Shown: positions 53,593 to 62,403 of the stretch, piece after piece | How the letters are laid out: each line of letters begins with the position of its first letter | How positions within the stretch are numbered: position 1 is the stretch's first letter | Assembly (NCBI RefSeq): GCF_042611095.1 | Contig: NZ_JBHFPV010000002.1 | Location: 620,001-684,000, forward strand | Reading direction: 5' to 3' | DNA: 64,000 nucleotides | Source of the DNA: Meishania litoralis | GTDB lineage: Bacteria > Bacteroidota > Bacteroidia > Flavobacteriales > Flavobacteriaceae | The notes under the pieces: generated by a model | Database searches by the model: none | Told to the model about the DNA's origin: nothing | Seen by the model: only the letters and a program-made list of their open reading frames with translations | Program-made: the position numbers and the translations under genes

Positions 53593-53943
53593 ATGGAATC
53601 ACTAATTAATTTCGTTGAAAACGAATTTGTTCCAAAAAAAGATTTTCCCGAATTCTCTTCAGGCGATACCATTACCGTTTACTATGAGATCAAGGAAGGT
53701 GAAAAAACACGTACCCAGTTCTTTAAAGGTGTGGTCATTCAACGTCGGGGAACGGGGGCGACCGAGACCTTTACAATTCGAAAAATGTCGGGCACCGTTG
53801 GTGTAGAGCGTATTTTTCCTATTAATATGCCCGCCCTTCAGAAAATCGAAGTCAACAAAAAAGGTAAGGTTCGTAGAGCCCGAATCTTCTATTTTAGGGG
53901 ATTGACAGGAAAAAAGGCCCGAATCAAGGAAGTTCGGTCTTAA
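53593..53943 (+). CDS. rplS: 50S ribosomal protein L19
   Basis: This 116-residue ribosomal protein lies at the 30S-50S interface. Characteristic stretches are FSSGDTITVYYEIKEGEKTR, FKGVVIQRRGTGATETFTIRK and the C-terminal RRARIFYFRGLTGKKARI. It follows trmD as in most bacteria. A strong terminator at 53965 ends its transcript. Confidence 0.98.
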   Translation: MESLINFVENEFVPKKDFPEFSSGDTITVYYEIKEGEKTRTQFFKGVVIQRRGTGATETFTIRKMSGTVGVERIFPINMPALQKIEVNKKGKVRRARIFYFRGLTGKKARIKEVRS

Positions 53944-53964
53944 ACATCCAAAACAAATACGTAC

Positions 53965-54000
53965 AAAGCCCTTGGCCATTTTATATAGTCAAGGGCTTTT
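53965..54000 (+). terminator. Rho-independent terminator after rplS
   Basis: AAAGCCCTTG (53965-53974) pairs with CAAGGGCTTT (53990-53999) in a perfect 10-bp stem, followed by T. Confidence 0.9.
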
Positions 54001-54466
54001 GTTATGAACAATTGTTGAAAAGTTCGGTTCATAAGGTGTTGATTATTAATTTGTTAAAAAACATTGGTGATACTATATTATTTCCTATATTGAAGTATCA
54101 TTTGAAGGACATATCGCAGGATATAAATTCAATTGATTATAGAGTTTACGTTCTTTATATCGTTGTTTAGCTGAATGAAATTTTGAGTTGCGATTACATT
54201 GCTTCCAGTTTTTCAAAATAGCGAGTATGGAATCAAAGGGCTGTCGCTCTTTGTGTGCTCCATATGGGTGTTACATTTTTCAAAAACAGGGCTTCGGTTC
54301 GATGTTTGGAAAAAGTACATTAAGACAGTGAGAAGAGATACAAATAGTTGCTTGGTTTAATAATTAAGAACGAACGTATTTCAAACGTTGAAATAGTGAT
54401 GCAAATGCAATCAATGGTTGCCGTTTTGCTGAAAATGCAAGACAATAAGTTTGTAAACTATTTCTA
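54001..54466 (+). other. AT-rich interval with possible small RNA or gene remnant
   Basis: No confident gene fills this stretch. Two short plus-strand frames are visible. One runs from TTG 54199 to TAA 54358-54360 (53 residues, including LSLFVCSIWVLHFSKTGL). The other, in a different frame, ends at TAA 54465-54467 (last residues KMQDNKFVNYF). They overlap and could be a frameshifted remnant. A palindrome TATTTCAA-acg-TTGAAATA lies at 54377-54395. A strong terminator follows directly, implying a transcript ends here. No promoter box was found. Confidence 0.4.
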
Positions 54467-54506
54467 AAAAGCCATATCAATGTACTTGTACAATGATATG
54501 GCTTTT
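54467..54506 (+). terminator. strong orphan terminator upstream of icd
   Basis: AAAAGCCATATCAATGTAC (54467-54485) pairs with GTACAATGATATGGCTTTT (54488-54506) with a single mismatch and a TT tip. It is the longest hairpin in the window. The only known upstream gene, rplS, already has its own terminator 470 bp earlier. Confidence 0.85.
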
Positions 54507-54585
54507 GTTATTTAAAGAATTGGGGGCGCAAATCAATAAGCTCCACCGATCATTGTTTTCGTGTCTTTTCAGGTGTATAAAATTG

Positions 54586-54593
54586 TATATTTG
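54586..54593 (+). promoter_or_regulatory. -7 box upstream of icd
   Basis: TATATTTG matches TAnnTTTG, 31 bp before the icd ATG. No TTG at ideal spacing was found. Confidence 0.45.
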
Positions 54594-54624
54594 CAGCGCT
54601 TTATGACAAAACAAGATTCAATAC

Positions 54625-56844
54625 ATGCCTAAGATTTATTATACCAAGACCGACGAGGCCCCAGCCTTGGCAACACAATCATTTTTGCCCATTGTTCAAG
54701 CTTTCATAAAAACATCCGGTATCGATATCGAAACCGAGGACATTTCACTGGCCGGAAGAATTGTGGCCGCCTTTCCAGACTTTTTGAACGATACTCAACA
54801 AACATCGAATGCTTTGGAAGAATTGGGCAAAATGGCCAAAAACCCTGAAGCGAATATTATCAAATTGCCCAATATCAGTGCTTCGATACCTCAATTGAAG
54901 GAAGCTATCGAAGAATTACAGAAAAAAGGGTATGCATTACCCGATTATCCCGATGAGCCATCCAATGAGGCAGAAAAGGAAATCAAGTCCAGATACGATA
55001 AAATCAAAGGCAGTGCGGTCAATCCCGTTCTAAGGGAAGGCAATTCAGATCGCAGGGCGCCCAGGGCCGTAAAGAACTATGCCAAAAAGAATCCGCATTC
55101 AATGGGTGCTTGGCGTCCCGATTCAAAGACCCACGTAGCGACCATGTCCTCCGGTGATTTCCGATCGAACGAAAAATCGATTACTCTTGAAAGGGCGACG
55201 GATGTAAAAATAGAGTTGGCAAAAACTGATGGAACCATAGAAGTTCTTAAAGAAAGGATTTCGTTGCTAGACGGTGAAATCATTGATGCGACGGTCATGG
55301 ACAAAAATGCCTTGGTCGCCTTTCTAAAAGAACAGGTTGCCGATGCCAAGGCCAAACAGGTATTGTTCTCAGTTCATTTGAAGGCCACAATGATGAAGGT
55401 CTCCGACCCAATAATCTTTGGTCATGCCATGAAAGCCTTCTTTGCCGATGTCTTCGAAAAGCACAAAGATACTTTTGAGTCTATCGGGGTCGATGCCAAC
55501 AACGGACTTGAAAGTTTGATCAATCGATTAGAGGTGCTTCCAGATGATAAAAAATCTGAAATATTGTCCGATATTGACAAAGCGATACAAGATGGCCCCG
55601 ACTTGGCCATGGTCAATTCCAATAAGGGCATTACCAATTTGCACGTACCAAGTGATATCATAATCGACGCCTCAATGCCGGCCATGATCAGAAACTCAGG
55701 TCAAATGTGGAACGCCGAAGGAAAGGCCCAAGACACAAAGGCGATAATACCTGATAGCAGTTATGCAGGAATTTATACGGCCACTATCGAATTCTGTAAA
55801 AAGAACGGTGCGTTCGATCCAAAAACAATGGGTACCGTACCCAACGTAGGTCTTATGGCGCAAAAAGCAGAGGAGTACGGATCCCACGATAAGACTTTCG
55901 AAATTACCGATTCGGGGATCGTTCAAGTAGTGGATATCAATTCGGGAGAAAAGTTGATCGAGCATAAGGTAAATCAAGGTGATATCTGGCGCATGTGCCA
56001 GGTCAAGGATGGCCCGATACGCGATTGGGTCAAGTTGGCCGTTTCCAGGGCAAAAGCTACCCAAGTGCCTACGGTTTTTTGGTTGGATGAAAATCGTGCA
56101 CACGACGCTGAACTTATTAAAAAAGTAACCGTATATCTCAAAGATCACGATACATCGGGGTTGGATATTAAGATTCTCTCCCCGATCAAGGCAACTGAAT
56201 ATACATTGCAAAGGCTAAAAGATGGGTTGGATACCATTTCGGTCTCTGGAAATGTGCTTCGCGATTATTTGACCGACCTTTTCCCGATTTTAGAAGTGGG
56301 AACCAGCGCAAAAATGTTATCGATAGTACCCTTGATGAACGGTGGTGGACTTTTCGAGACCGGGGCTGGAGGTTCGGCACCCAAACATGTCGAACAGTTT
56401 TTGGAAGAAGGACACCTAAGATGGGACTCGTTAGGTGAATTTTTGGCTCTCGGCGTTTCACTTGAATTCTTTGGGGAACAGAATAACAATCAAAAGGCGA
56501 AAGTATTGGGCGATGCCTTGGACAGTGCCACCGAAAAGTTTTTGGACAACGACAAATCACCCTCGCGAAAGGTGATGGAACTTGACACCCGAGGCAGCCA
56601 TTTTTATCTCTCTATGTATTGGGCCGAAGCTCTTGCGGCACAAAACGAAGACCTTGAACTAAAAGGCATTTTTGAACGCGTTCACAGTGCTTTGAAAAAT
56701 CAGGAAACGGCTATCATCGATGAATTGAGATCGGCTCAAGGCATGGCACAAAACATTGGGGGATATTATCTGCCCGATCCTGATCTCGCTTCGAGGGCAA
56801 TGCGGCCTAGCAAGACCTTTAACGATATTTTAGAAAGTATATAG
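54625..56844 (+). CDS. icd: monomeric NADP-dependent isocitrate dehydrogenase
   Basis: This 739-residue enzyme converts isocitrate to 2-oxoglutarate in the TCA cycle. It is the large monomeric type, unrelated in length to the dimeric 420-residue enzyme. Family stretches include YYTKTDEAPALAT at the start, NPVLREGNSDRRAP, the NPHSMGAW region and ETGAGGSAPKHVEQ. It is a single gene with a promoter box upstream and a perfect terminator downstream. Confidence 0.97.
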   Translation: MPKIYYTKTDEAPALATQSFLPIVQAFIKTSGIDIETEDISLAGRIVAAFPDFLNDTQQTSNALEELGKMAKNPEANIIKLPNISASIPQLKEAIEELQKKGYALPDYPDEPSNEAEKEIKSRYDKIKGSAVNPVLREGNSDRRAPRAVKNYAKKNPHSMGAWRPDSKTHVATMSSGDFRSNEKSITLERATDVKIELAKTDGTIEVLKERISLLDGEIIDATVMDKNALVAFLKEQVADAKAKQVLFSVHLKATMMKVSDPIIFGHAMKAFFADVFEKHKDTFESIGVDANNGLESLINRLEVLPDDKKSEILSDIDKAIQDGPDLAMVNSNKGITNLHVPSDIIIDASMPAMIRNSGQMWNAEGKAQDTKAIIPDSSYAGIYTATIEFCKKNGAFDPKTMGTVPNVGLMAQKAEEYGSHDKTFEITDSGIVQVVDINSGEKLIEHKVNQGDIWRMCQVKDGPIRDWVKLAVSRAKATQVPTVFWLDENRAHDAELIKKVTVYLKDHDTSGLDIKILSPIKATEYTLQRLKDGLDTISVSGNVLRDYLTDLFPILEVGTSAKMLSIVPLMNGGGLFETGAGGSAPKHVEQFLEEGHLRWDSLGEFLALGVSLEFFGEQNNNQKAKVLGDALDSATEKFLDNDKSPSRKVMELDTRGSHFYLSMYWAEALAAQNEDLELKGIFERVHSALKNQETAIIDELRSAQGMAQNIGGYYLPDPDLASRAMRPSKTFNDILESI

Positions 56845-56864
56845 AAGTATAAAAAATAACTGAG

Positions 56865-56892
56865 GAGCCTTTGCAATAGCAAAGGCTCTTTT
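56865..56892 (+). terminator. Rho-independent terminator after icd
   Basis: GAGCCTTTGC (56865-56874) and GCAAAGGCTC (56879-56888) form a perfect 10-bp stem with loop AATA, followed by TTTT. Confidence 0.92.
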
Positions 56893-56971
56893 ATTTTAGA
56901 TCCGTTTAAATAAATGTTAACTATTTTATTCGGTTTATTTTTCTCAATACATTTATAAAAAATTGCTCTTA

Positions 56972-59347
56972 ATGACCAAAGACAAGATTATTGCCTTCTT
57001 GCTTCTCTCTTTTTCCGTTTGCCTTTCATTCGCACAAAATCGCTTTACCATTAGCGGCACCATATCAGAAGCTACAAGCAATGAAACCTTGATCGGCGTT
57101 ACCATCGCGATCCCAGAACTTAGAACAGGGGTAACGACCAACGAATACGGCTTTTACTCCATAACCTTGCCCGAGGGCGAATATCAAGTTCAGGTGAGCT
57201 ATTTGGGTTTCCAAGACATTGTTGAGCAAATTGTGCTCACCGAAGACCGTAAGATCAATTTTCAGTTGTTAGAGGAGGCAGAGCAGCTTGAAGAAGTGGT
57301 GGTAACCGAAAATATAGAGCAACTTGACATTCGAAAACCACAAATGAGCGTGAATACCATGACCGCGGCGACAATAAAAAAGATTCCCGTTATACTGGGT
57401 GAAGCCGATGTGATCAAGTCCATTATTTTGCTTCCCGGGGTAACGAATGCAGGCGAGGGTGCTTCAGGTTTCAATGTACGTGGAGGGGCAGTCGACCAAA
57501 ACCTGATCCTTCTCGATGAGGCAACCATTTTCAATTCATCGCACCTTTTCGGGTTCTTCTCGGTATTCAATCCCGATGCGATAAAAGATATAAAACTTTA
57601 TAAAGGCGGAATTCCCGCAAGATATGGCGGACGGGTCTCCTCGGTGCTCGACATATTTCAGAAAGAAGGCAATAGCAAGGCTTTTCATGCCAATGGCGGC
57701 ATTGGGGCCGTGGCCAGCCGATTGTTGTTGGAAGGCCCTATTATAAAGGATAAATCTGCCTTTTTAATTGGTGGAAGAGGCTCGTATGCGCACCTTTTCC
57801 TTCCATTGTTCGATATTGACAATACGGCCTATTTTTATGACCTGAATACCAAGATCAACTACAATATTAACGACCGAAACAGTATTTTTTTATCAGGATA
57901 CTTTGGCAGGGATGTTTTCGGGATCAGCGAAAGTTTTGTCAATACCTACGGAAACGCCCTGGTAAACTTCAGGTGGAACCATCTGTTTTCCGATAAATTG
58001 TTTTCCAACCTTTCCTTGATCTATTCCGATTATTACTATGGCCTGAAATTGGATTTCGTCGGATTTAACTGGAACTCTGGAATTCAGAACTTCAACCTAA
58101 AGTATGATCTTAAGAATTATGTCAGTGACAAATTACAGATCAACTATGGACTCAACAATATCTACTATCGGTTCAACCCTGGAAAAATAGAGCCCAGCAA
58201 CCCAAATTCAGGAATCATCGAAGAGCAACTGGTACAAAAATATGCGAATGAGTTTGCGGCCTACATTGATGTAGAACACAGTCTTACCGATAAATTAAGC
58301 GTCGGTTACGGACTTCGGTTCAGTAATTTTATTCGGTTGGGCCAAAACGAACTGAATGTTTACGCAAACGATAATCCGGTGTTTTATAACAGTGAGCTCA
58401 AAATATACCAAGAACAAGACCCATTGGAGACCATAGACCCTGGACGAAAAGGCAGCTTGGCCACTTTCAATAATTTCGAACCGAGATTTTCACTGGCCTA
58501 TACCTTCAATGACGATGCTTCATTCAAGGCCAGTTATACGCGTTTGGCACAATACCTTCATTTGATGTCAAATACCAGCTCGCCCACTCCACTGGATGTT
58601 TGGACCCCAAGCGGACCTTTTACTAAACCGCAGTTATTGGATCAATATGCCTTAGGTTACTTTAAAAATCTACAAAATGGGGATTATAGCTTAGAGTCGG
58701 AAGTCTTTTACAAAGATGTACAAAACCGAATCGATTATATCGACGGTGCCAACCTGATCGCCAACGATGCCATAGAGCAGGTGATCTTGAACGGTAAGGC
58801 ACGGGCCTATGGCCTCGAATTACTTCTGCGAAAAAACGAAGGCGACTTTCAAGGATGGTTGGCGTACACCCTTTCAAAATCGGAGCAAAAAACACCGGGA
58901 AGAACCCCTGAGGAAATCGGAATCAATAATGGGGCTTGGTATAATACACCCTATGACAAAACCCATGATGTTTCTTTTTACGGAAGTTACGACCTAAACG
59001 AAAAATGGAACTTCAACGCCAATTTCGTATTTCAGACCGGGCAACCCACAAACTATCCGATCGGGCAATTCGAGTTTCAAGGGGTGACCATTCCGTACTA
59101 CGGCCCTAGAAATACCGAACGCCTGCCTGCCTATCACCGACTCGATGTTTCCGCAACAATGAAGCCCCGCAAGAACAGAAACCGAAAATGGCAGGCCGAG
59201 TGGGTTTTCAGTATTTATAATGTTTACAACAGACGAAATGCGGCTTCCATTAATTTCAGTCGTAACCAAGATACCGGTGTAAACGAAGCGGTGCGCACTT
59301 CAATTTTCGGCATCGTACCGGCGGTAACCTATAATTTTAAGTTCTGA
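56972..59347 (+). CDS. TonB-dependent receptor with carboxypeptidase-like domain
   Basis: This 791-residue outer-membrane receptor has a signal peptide (ending FAQ), a CarboxypepD_reg-like domain (about 25-105), a plug domain (about 115-220, with NVRGGAVDQNLILLDEA) and a 22-strand barrel ending in Phe (PAVTYNFKF). It moves a ligand across the outer membrane with TonB energy. The ATG at 56972 is preferred to the TTG at 56963. The following DUF4249 gene starts 3 bp later, so they form a pair. The ligand is unknown; this is not the SusC/SusD type. Confidence 0.93.
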   Translation: MTKDKIIAFLLLSFSVCLSFAQNRFTISGTISEATSNETLIGVTIAIPELRTGVTTNEYGFYSITLPEGEYQVQVSYLGFQDIVEQIVLTEDRKINFQLLEEAEQLEEVVVTENIEQLDIRKPQMSVNTMTAATIKKIPVILGEADVIKSIILLPGVTNAGEGASGFNVRGGAVDQNLILLDEATIFNSSHLFGFFSVFNPDAIKDIKLYKGGIPARYGGRVSSVLDIFQKEGNSKAFHANGGIGAVASRLLLEGPIIKDKSAFLIGGRGSYAHLFLPLFDIDNTAYFYDLNTKINYNINDRNSIFLSGYFGRDVFGISESFVNTYGNALVNFRWNHLFSDKLFSNLSLIYSDYYYGLKLDFVGFNWNSGIQNFNLKYDLKNYVSDKLQINYGLNNIYYRFNPGKIEPSNPNSGIIEEQLVQKYANEFAAYIDVEHSLTDKLSVGYGLRFSNFIRLGQNELNVYANDNPVFYNSELKIYQEQDPLETIDPGRKGSLATFNNFEPRFSLAYTFNDDASFKASYTRLAQYLHLMSNTSSPTPLDVWTPSGPFTKPQLLDQYALGYFKNLQNGDYSLESEVFYKDVQNRIDYIDGANLIANDAIEQVILNGKARAYGLELLLRKNEGDFQGWLAYTLSKSEQKTPGRTPEEIGINNGAWYNTPYDKTHDVSFYGSYDLNEKWNFNANFVFQTGQPTNYPIGQFEFQGVTIPYYGPRNTERLPAYHRLDVSATMKPRKNRNRKWQAEWVFSIYNVYNRRNAASINFSRNQDTGVNEAVRTSIFGIVPAVTYNFKF

Positions 59348-59350
59348 ACC

Positions 59351-60166
59351 ATGAAGAAATTGACTTTGGCCTTAGCTATTTTTCTTGCCCTTTCAGGATG
59401 CCAAGATGTAATTGAAGTCGATGTACCTGTAGATTCGCCTCGGCTTGTTATCGATGCAGTATTGCGAATGGACAATATTGATCAACCCAATACCGTGGTT
59501 CAAATAAGGGCAAGCGTTACCAGTTCATTTTTTGATGAAATCAACCCCGCTGTCTTAAATTCGATTTCGATTACAAACTTAGAATCGAACACTGTGGTAA
59601 ACTTGACCGAACAAACACCCGGATCAGGTATTTACCGTGCCGACATACCAACGAACAGATTGGTCGAAGGCACTTCAAGACTTTCTATAAACTATCGTGA
59701 TGAACTATATGAGGCCGAAGCCATTTTTGTGCCTTCGGCGCCTATTGATGAATTGCGTCAAGGCACATCCACTCTTTTTACCGGTGAGGAAACGGAGATT
59801 GTTTTGACTTTTACCGATGCGCCGGATCGTGTCGATTTTTACCTTTTCGACTTTGATTTTAATGAATATTTGGTTTCCGAGGATACATTTTACCCCGGTC
59901 AACCTTTTCAATTCTCATATTTCTACGATAGCGAGCTTGCGCCCCAGACCATTTTGGATATTTCGATTTTGGGCGTTGACGAACAATTCTACAATTACAT
60001 GAATCAGATAATTCTGCAAAGTGGTGGCGAACAGGGTCCCTTTCAGACTCCTGCGGCCACGGTTAAGGGCAACATCGTCAATATCACGAACCCTGACAAC
60101 TTTGCCCTTGGATATTTTGCCATCAGTCAAGCATTCACCGCTTCTCTTGAAGTTGCCGAAAACTAG
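59351..60166 (+). CDS. DUF4249 family lipoprotein
   Basis: This 271-residue protein has a signal peptide ending in a lipobox (LALSGC, Cys near 17). It is followed by beta-rich sequence, including the family start DVIEVDVPVDSPRLVIDA. DUF4249 lipoproteins are typically encoded right after a TonB receptor of this type and may act as its surface partner, as SusD does for SusC; that parallel is inference. It overlaps the convergent glycerate kinase gene by 4 bp. Confidence 0.9.
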   Translation: MKKLTLALAIFLALSGCQDVIEVDVPVDSPRLVIDAVLRMDNIDQPNTVVQIRASVTSSFFDEINPAVLNSISITNLESNTVVNLTEQTPGSGIYRADIPTNRLVEGTSRLSINYRDELYEAEAIFVPSAPIDELRQGTSTLFTGEETEIVLTFTDAPDRVDFYLFDFDFNEYLVSEDTFYPGQPFQFSYFYDSELAPQTILDISILGVDEQFYNYMNQIILQSGGEQGPFQTPAATVKGNIVNITNPDNFALGYFAISQAFTASLEVAEN

Positions 60167-61305
60167 GTCGTTCCAAAGTGTTGGATCTTCATAAAATGAT
60201 CATAAATCTTTTTTTCGATCAACCTACGTGCATGTGCCATATTATAGGCCAGTGATTTATCGGTATCGCTTACCTCCAAGGCCGCTTCAATGCCCATGGC
60301 TTGTAGGTTTTCATGGTCGATTTCAAGTTGTCCGCATACAGCGAGGACAGGAATATTGTAATGTGAGCCCATTTTGACCACCCCCTGCACCAACTTTCCG
60401 TTCAAAGTCTGATCATCGAACTTTCCTTCCCCGGTAATGATATAATCAAACTTTTTTTCTTCAAGCAATTTTGTAACTCCGGCCACATTCATAACGAAAT
60501 CGATTCCCGAAATAAATTCCGCCGCCAAAAATGTCCTTAACCCATAAGCCGTTCCCCCGGCGGCACCAGACCCAGTGTCGAAAGCGGCATCGACGGCCAT
60601 CTCTTTTTTTACCACTTCGGAAAAATGTTTCAGTCCGCTGTCCAGTTTCTCTATTTGTTTATCGGTGGCCCCTTTTTGCTTCGCATAGGTATGGGCCGCA
60701 CCGTTTTTGCCAAACAACGGATTGTCAACGTCGTTCACGGCAAAAACGGAAAAATCCGAAGGTAAACTTACATCAGTACTCTCAATGGACGCTACTCTGG
60801 AAAGATTCTTGCCTATGGGCTCTAGCTCATTACCGTAGCTATCCAAAAACCGGTAGCCAAATGCAGCGGCCATACCCATACCCGCGTCATTGGTAGCACT
60901 TCCCCCTAGCCCAATATAAATTTCCGTTATACCTTGGTCCAGGGCATCCTTGATTTCAAGACCGGTACCATAGGTCGTAGTATCCATGGCACTTCTTTCT
61001 TTTGGCGATAACAATTCAAGTCCCGAGGCTTTTGCCAATTCGATAAATGCCCTTCCGCCTTTTTCATCTAATAGGTAGTTGGATTTTATTTTTCTTCCCA
61101 GCGGATCCAAAGTGTTCAAATGGATTTCAGTGCATACGATATTCTGGGAAATCGCCTTGAGAAAACCATCACCTCCATCCGATGCCAAAACTGAAACGAA
61201 GTCTGCCTTGGGGCATGCCTTTTTAACACCACACTTTAAGGCATCTATAACACCCTGGGCCGTAAGAGACCCCTTGAATTTATCGGGTATAAGAAGTATT
61301 CTCAT
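60163..61305 (-). CDS. glycerate kinase
   Basis: This 380-residue kinase phosphorylates glycerate (GarK/GlxK family, usually to 2-phosphoglycerate). The start RILLIPDKFKGSLTA, the ASDGGDGF motif, and the GLGGSATNDAGMGMAAALG-type stretch (GLGGSATNDAGMGMAA) are intact. The frame extends upstream to 61377, but the ATG at 61305 matches the family N-terminus. It is divergent from the DUF6095 gene, 66 bp away. Confidence 0.94.
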   Translation of the reverse strand: MRILLIPDKFKGSLTAQGVIDALKCGVKKACPKADFVSVLASDGGDGFLKAISQNIVCTEIHLNTLDPLGRKIKSNYLLDEKGGRAFIELAKASGLELLSPKERSAMDTTTYGTGLEIKDALDQGITEIYIGLGGSATNDAGMGMAAAFGYRFLDSYGNELEPIGKNLSRVASIESTDVSLPSDFSVFAVNDVDNPLFGKNGAAHTYAKQKGATDKQIEKLDSGLKHFSEVVKKEMAVDAAFDTGSGAAGGTAYGLRTFLAAEFISGIDFVMNVAGVTKLLEEKKFDYIITGEGKFDDQTLNGKLVQGVVKMGSHYNIPVLAVCGQLEIDHENLQAMGIEAALEVSDTDKSLAYNMAHARRLIEKKIYDHFMKIQHFGTT

Positions 61306-61371
61306 TAAATAAGTGGGTTTTGAACTCTTTAAATATAATCCTTTATGGGTACATTTGGGAAACCAAAAAAT

Positions 61372-61596
61372 ATGCATACCGACAAGACCTTACTCGTCAA
61401 AGGAATCAAACATATTGCCTATACCGTTTTCTTGATGTTTCTCGCGCCAGTGGTAATGTACCAAGCCTTTAAAAATGAAGGGCATCCTTGGTTCTGGCCG
61501 GTTGCCATCTTGGGCGGAATACTGGCCATTGCCGCCATTGCCCTCGGTTTTTACAGTATCAAATTAATACTTGATGCGCTATTCAAAAAAAAGTAA
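61372..61596 (+). CDS. small two-helix membrane protein, DUF6095
   Basis: This 74-residue protein has two transmembrane helices (about 15-32 and 40-65) and a basic end (FKKK). The start MHTDKTLLVKGIKHI and the NEGHPWFWPVAILGG centre match DUF6095, as I remember it, a flavobacterial family of unknown role. The ATG at 61372 is preferred to the one at 61345, whose nine extra residues do not fit the family. Confidence 0.8.
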   Translation: MHTDKTLLVKGIKHIAYTVFLMFLAPVVMYQAFKNEGHPWFWPVAILGGILAIAAIALGFYSIKLILDALFKKK

Positions 61597-61612
61597 ATGA
61601 TCTAGGGTATTT

Positions 61613-62299
61613 CTATTTTTTGGTCTTGGATTTCCCTTTCCACTTATTCGTCAATTCGAAATAATCATATTCCAAAGCAGAATTCTGTCTTTTTAGACGG
61701 CCCGCGGCAAACGCCCTGAGCAATATATCCTCGATAAGATAGTCTTCTTCCACTTGATCGGGGCGATATTCTTCTTTTAGGCTTATGTTGAATAAACTGG
61801 CCGTAGTGTTGTACCAAAACGCCCGCCAACCGTTTCTCAGTTCTTTTACAAGATCGAAGGCGGTGATTCCGGTCTGCCGATGGACGAGTTTTACCAAAAT
61901 CTGACCTTCCGTTCGTGTCAATTTTTTCAATTCTTCAGAAAATTCCCCTTCGATGTACCGTTGTATTTTTTTGGTATATTTTTTCCGATTACGTTTCTTC
62001 GTAATCTTCGAAAGACTATCATTGAGTTCTACCAAACGTTCGGCGGCCAATTTGGCATACGGAAAAACCTTGATGGTCTTTCTACGAAGTATATAGTAAC
62101 GTAGCTTTTCCTCATAATTTGGAAAGGAAAGCTTATTGAAAACATAAACCTCATCAAGATCGATCGCAGTACGGAAGATCGAATCACCCTCCATGATGAT
62201 CATTTTCTCTTGAACGGAATCCAAGGGTTCTTCAGGAATCTGGGCCATCCCAAGAAAAACCATAAAACCCAATATATATATGAAAAGGTGTTTTTTCAT
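61613..62299 (-). CDS. DUF4294 family secreted protein
   Basis: This 228-residue protein has a signal peptide (FIYILGFMVFLGMAQ) and a basic, helical mature part. The family core is the YYILRRKTIKVFPYAKLAAERLVEL stretch and the TGITAFDLVKELRNGWRAFWYN stretch (each seen in part here). DUF4294 is a Bacteroidota family without assigned function. The ATG at 62299 is preferred to a TTG two codons earlier. It is divergent from the M42 peptidase gene. Confidence 0.85.
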   Translation of the reverse strand: MKKHLFIYILGFMVFLGMAQIPEEPLDSVQEKMIIMEGDSIFRTAIDLDEVYVFNKLSFPNYEEKLRYYILRRKTIKVFPYAKLAAERLVELNDSLSKITKKRNRKKYTKKIQRYIEGEFSEELKKLTRTEGQILVKLVHRQTGITAFDLVKELRNGWRAFWYNTTASLFNISLKEEYRPDQVEEDYLIEDILLRAFAAGRLKRQNSALEYDYFELTNKWKGKSKTKK

Positions 62300-62325
62300 C
62301 TTCAAAACGACAACAAAAGCCCTGC

Positions 62326-62333
62326 CAAAATTA
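62326..62333 (-). promoter_or_regulatory. -7 box upstream of the DUF4294 gene
   Basis: On the minus strand this reads TAATTTTG, matching TAnnTTTG, 26 bp before the ATG. Confidence 0.4.
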
Positions 62334-62377
62334 CGATAATAAACTGCGGTTATTATTAATTAAAAGTGAATATTGCT

Positions 62378-62385
62378 AAGTTTGT
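62378..62385 (+). promoter_or_regulatory. -7 box upstream of the M42 peptidase gene
   Basis: TAAGTTTG matches TAnnTTTG, 18 bp before the ATG at 62404. No TTG at ideal spacing. Confidence 0.4.
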
Positions 62386-62403
62386 AAACAAATAAACTCG
62401 AAA

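Noticed and set aside
54199..54360. 53-residue frame with a hydrophobic stretch, proposed as a membrane peptide gene
   Set aside because: It needs a TTG start, has no recognised family or promoter, and overlaps another frame; listed only as part of an unexplained interval.
54377..54395. TATTTCAA-acg-TTGAAATA palindrome as an operator
   Set aside because: No adjacent regulator or promoter; it may simply be RNA structure in the unexplained interval.
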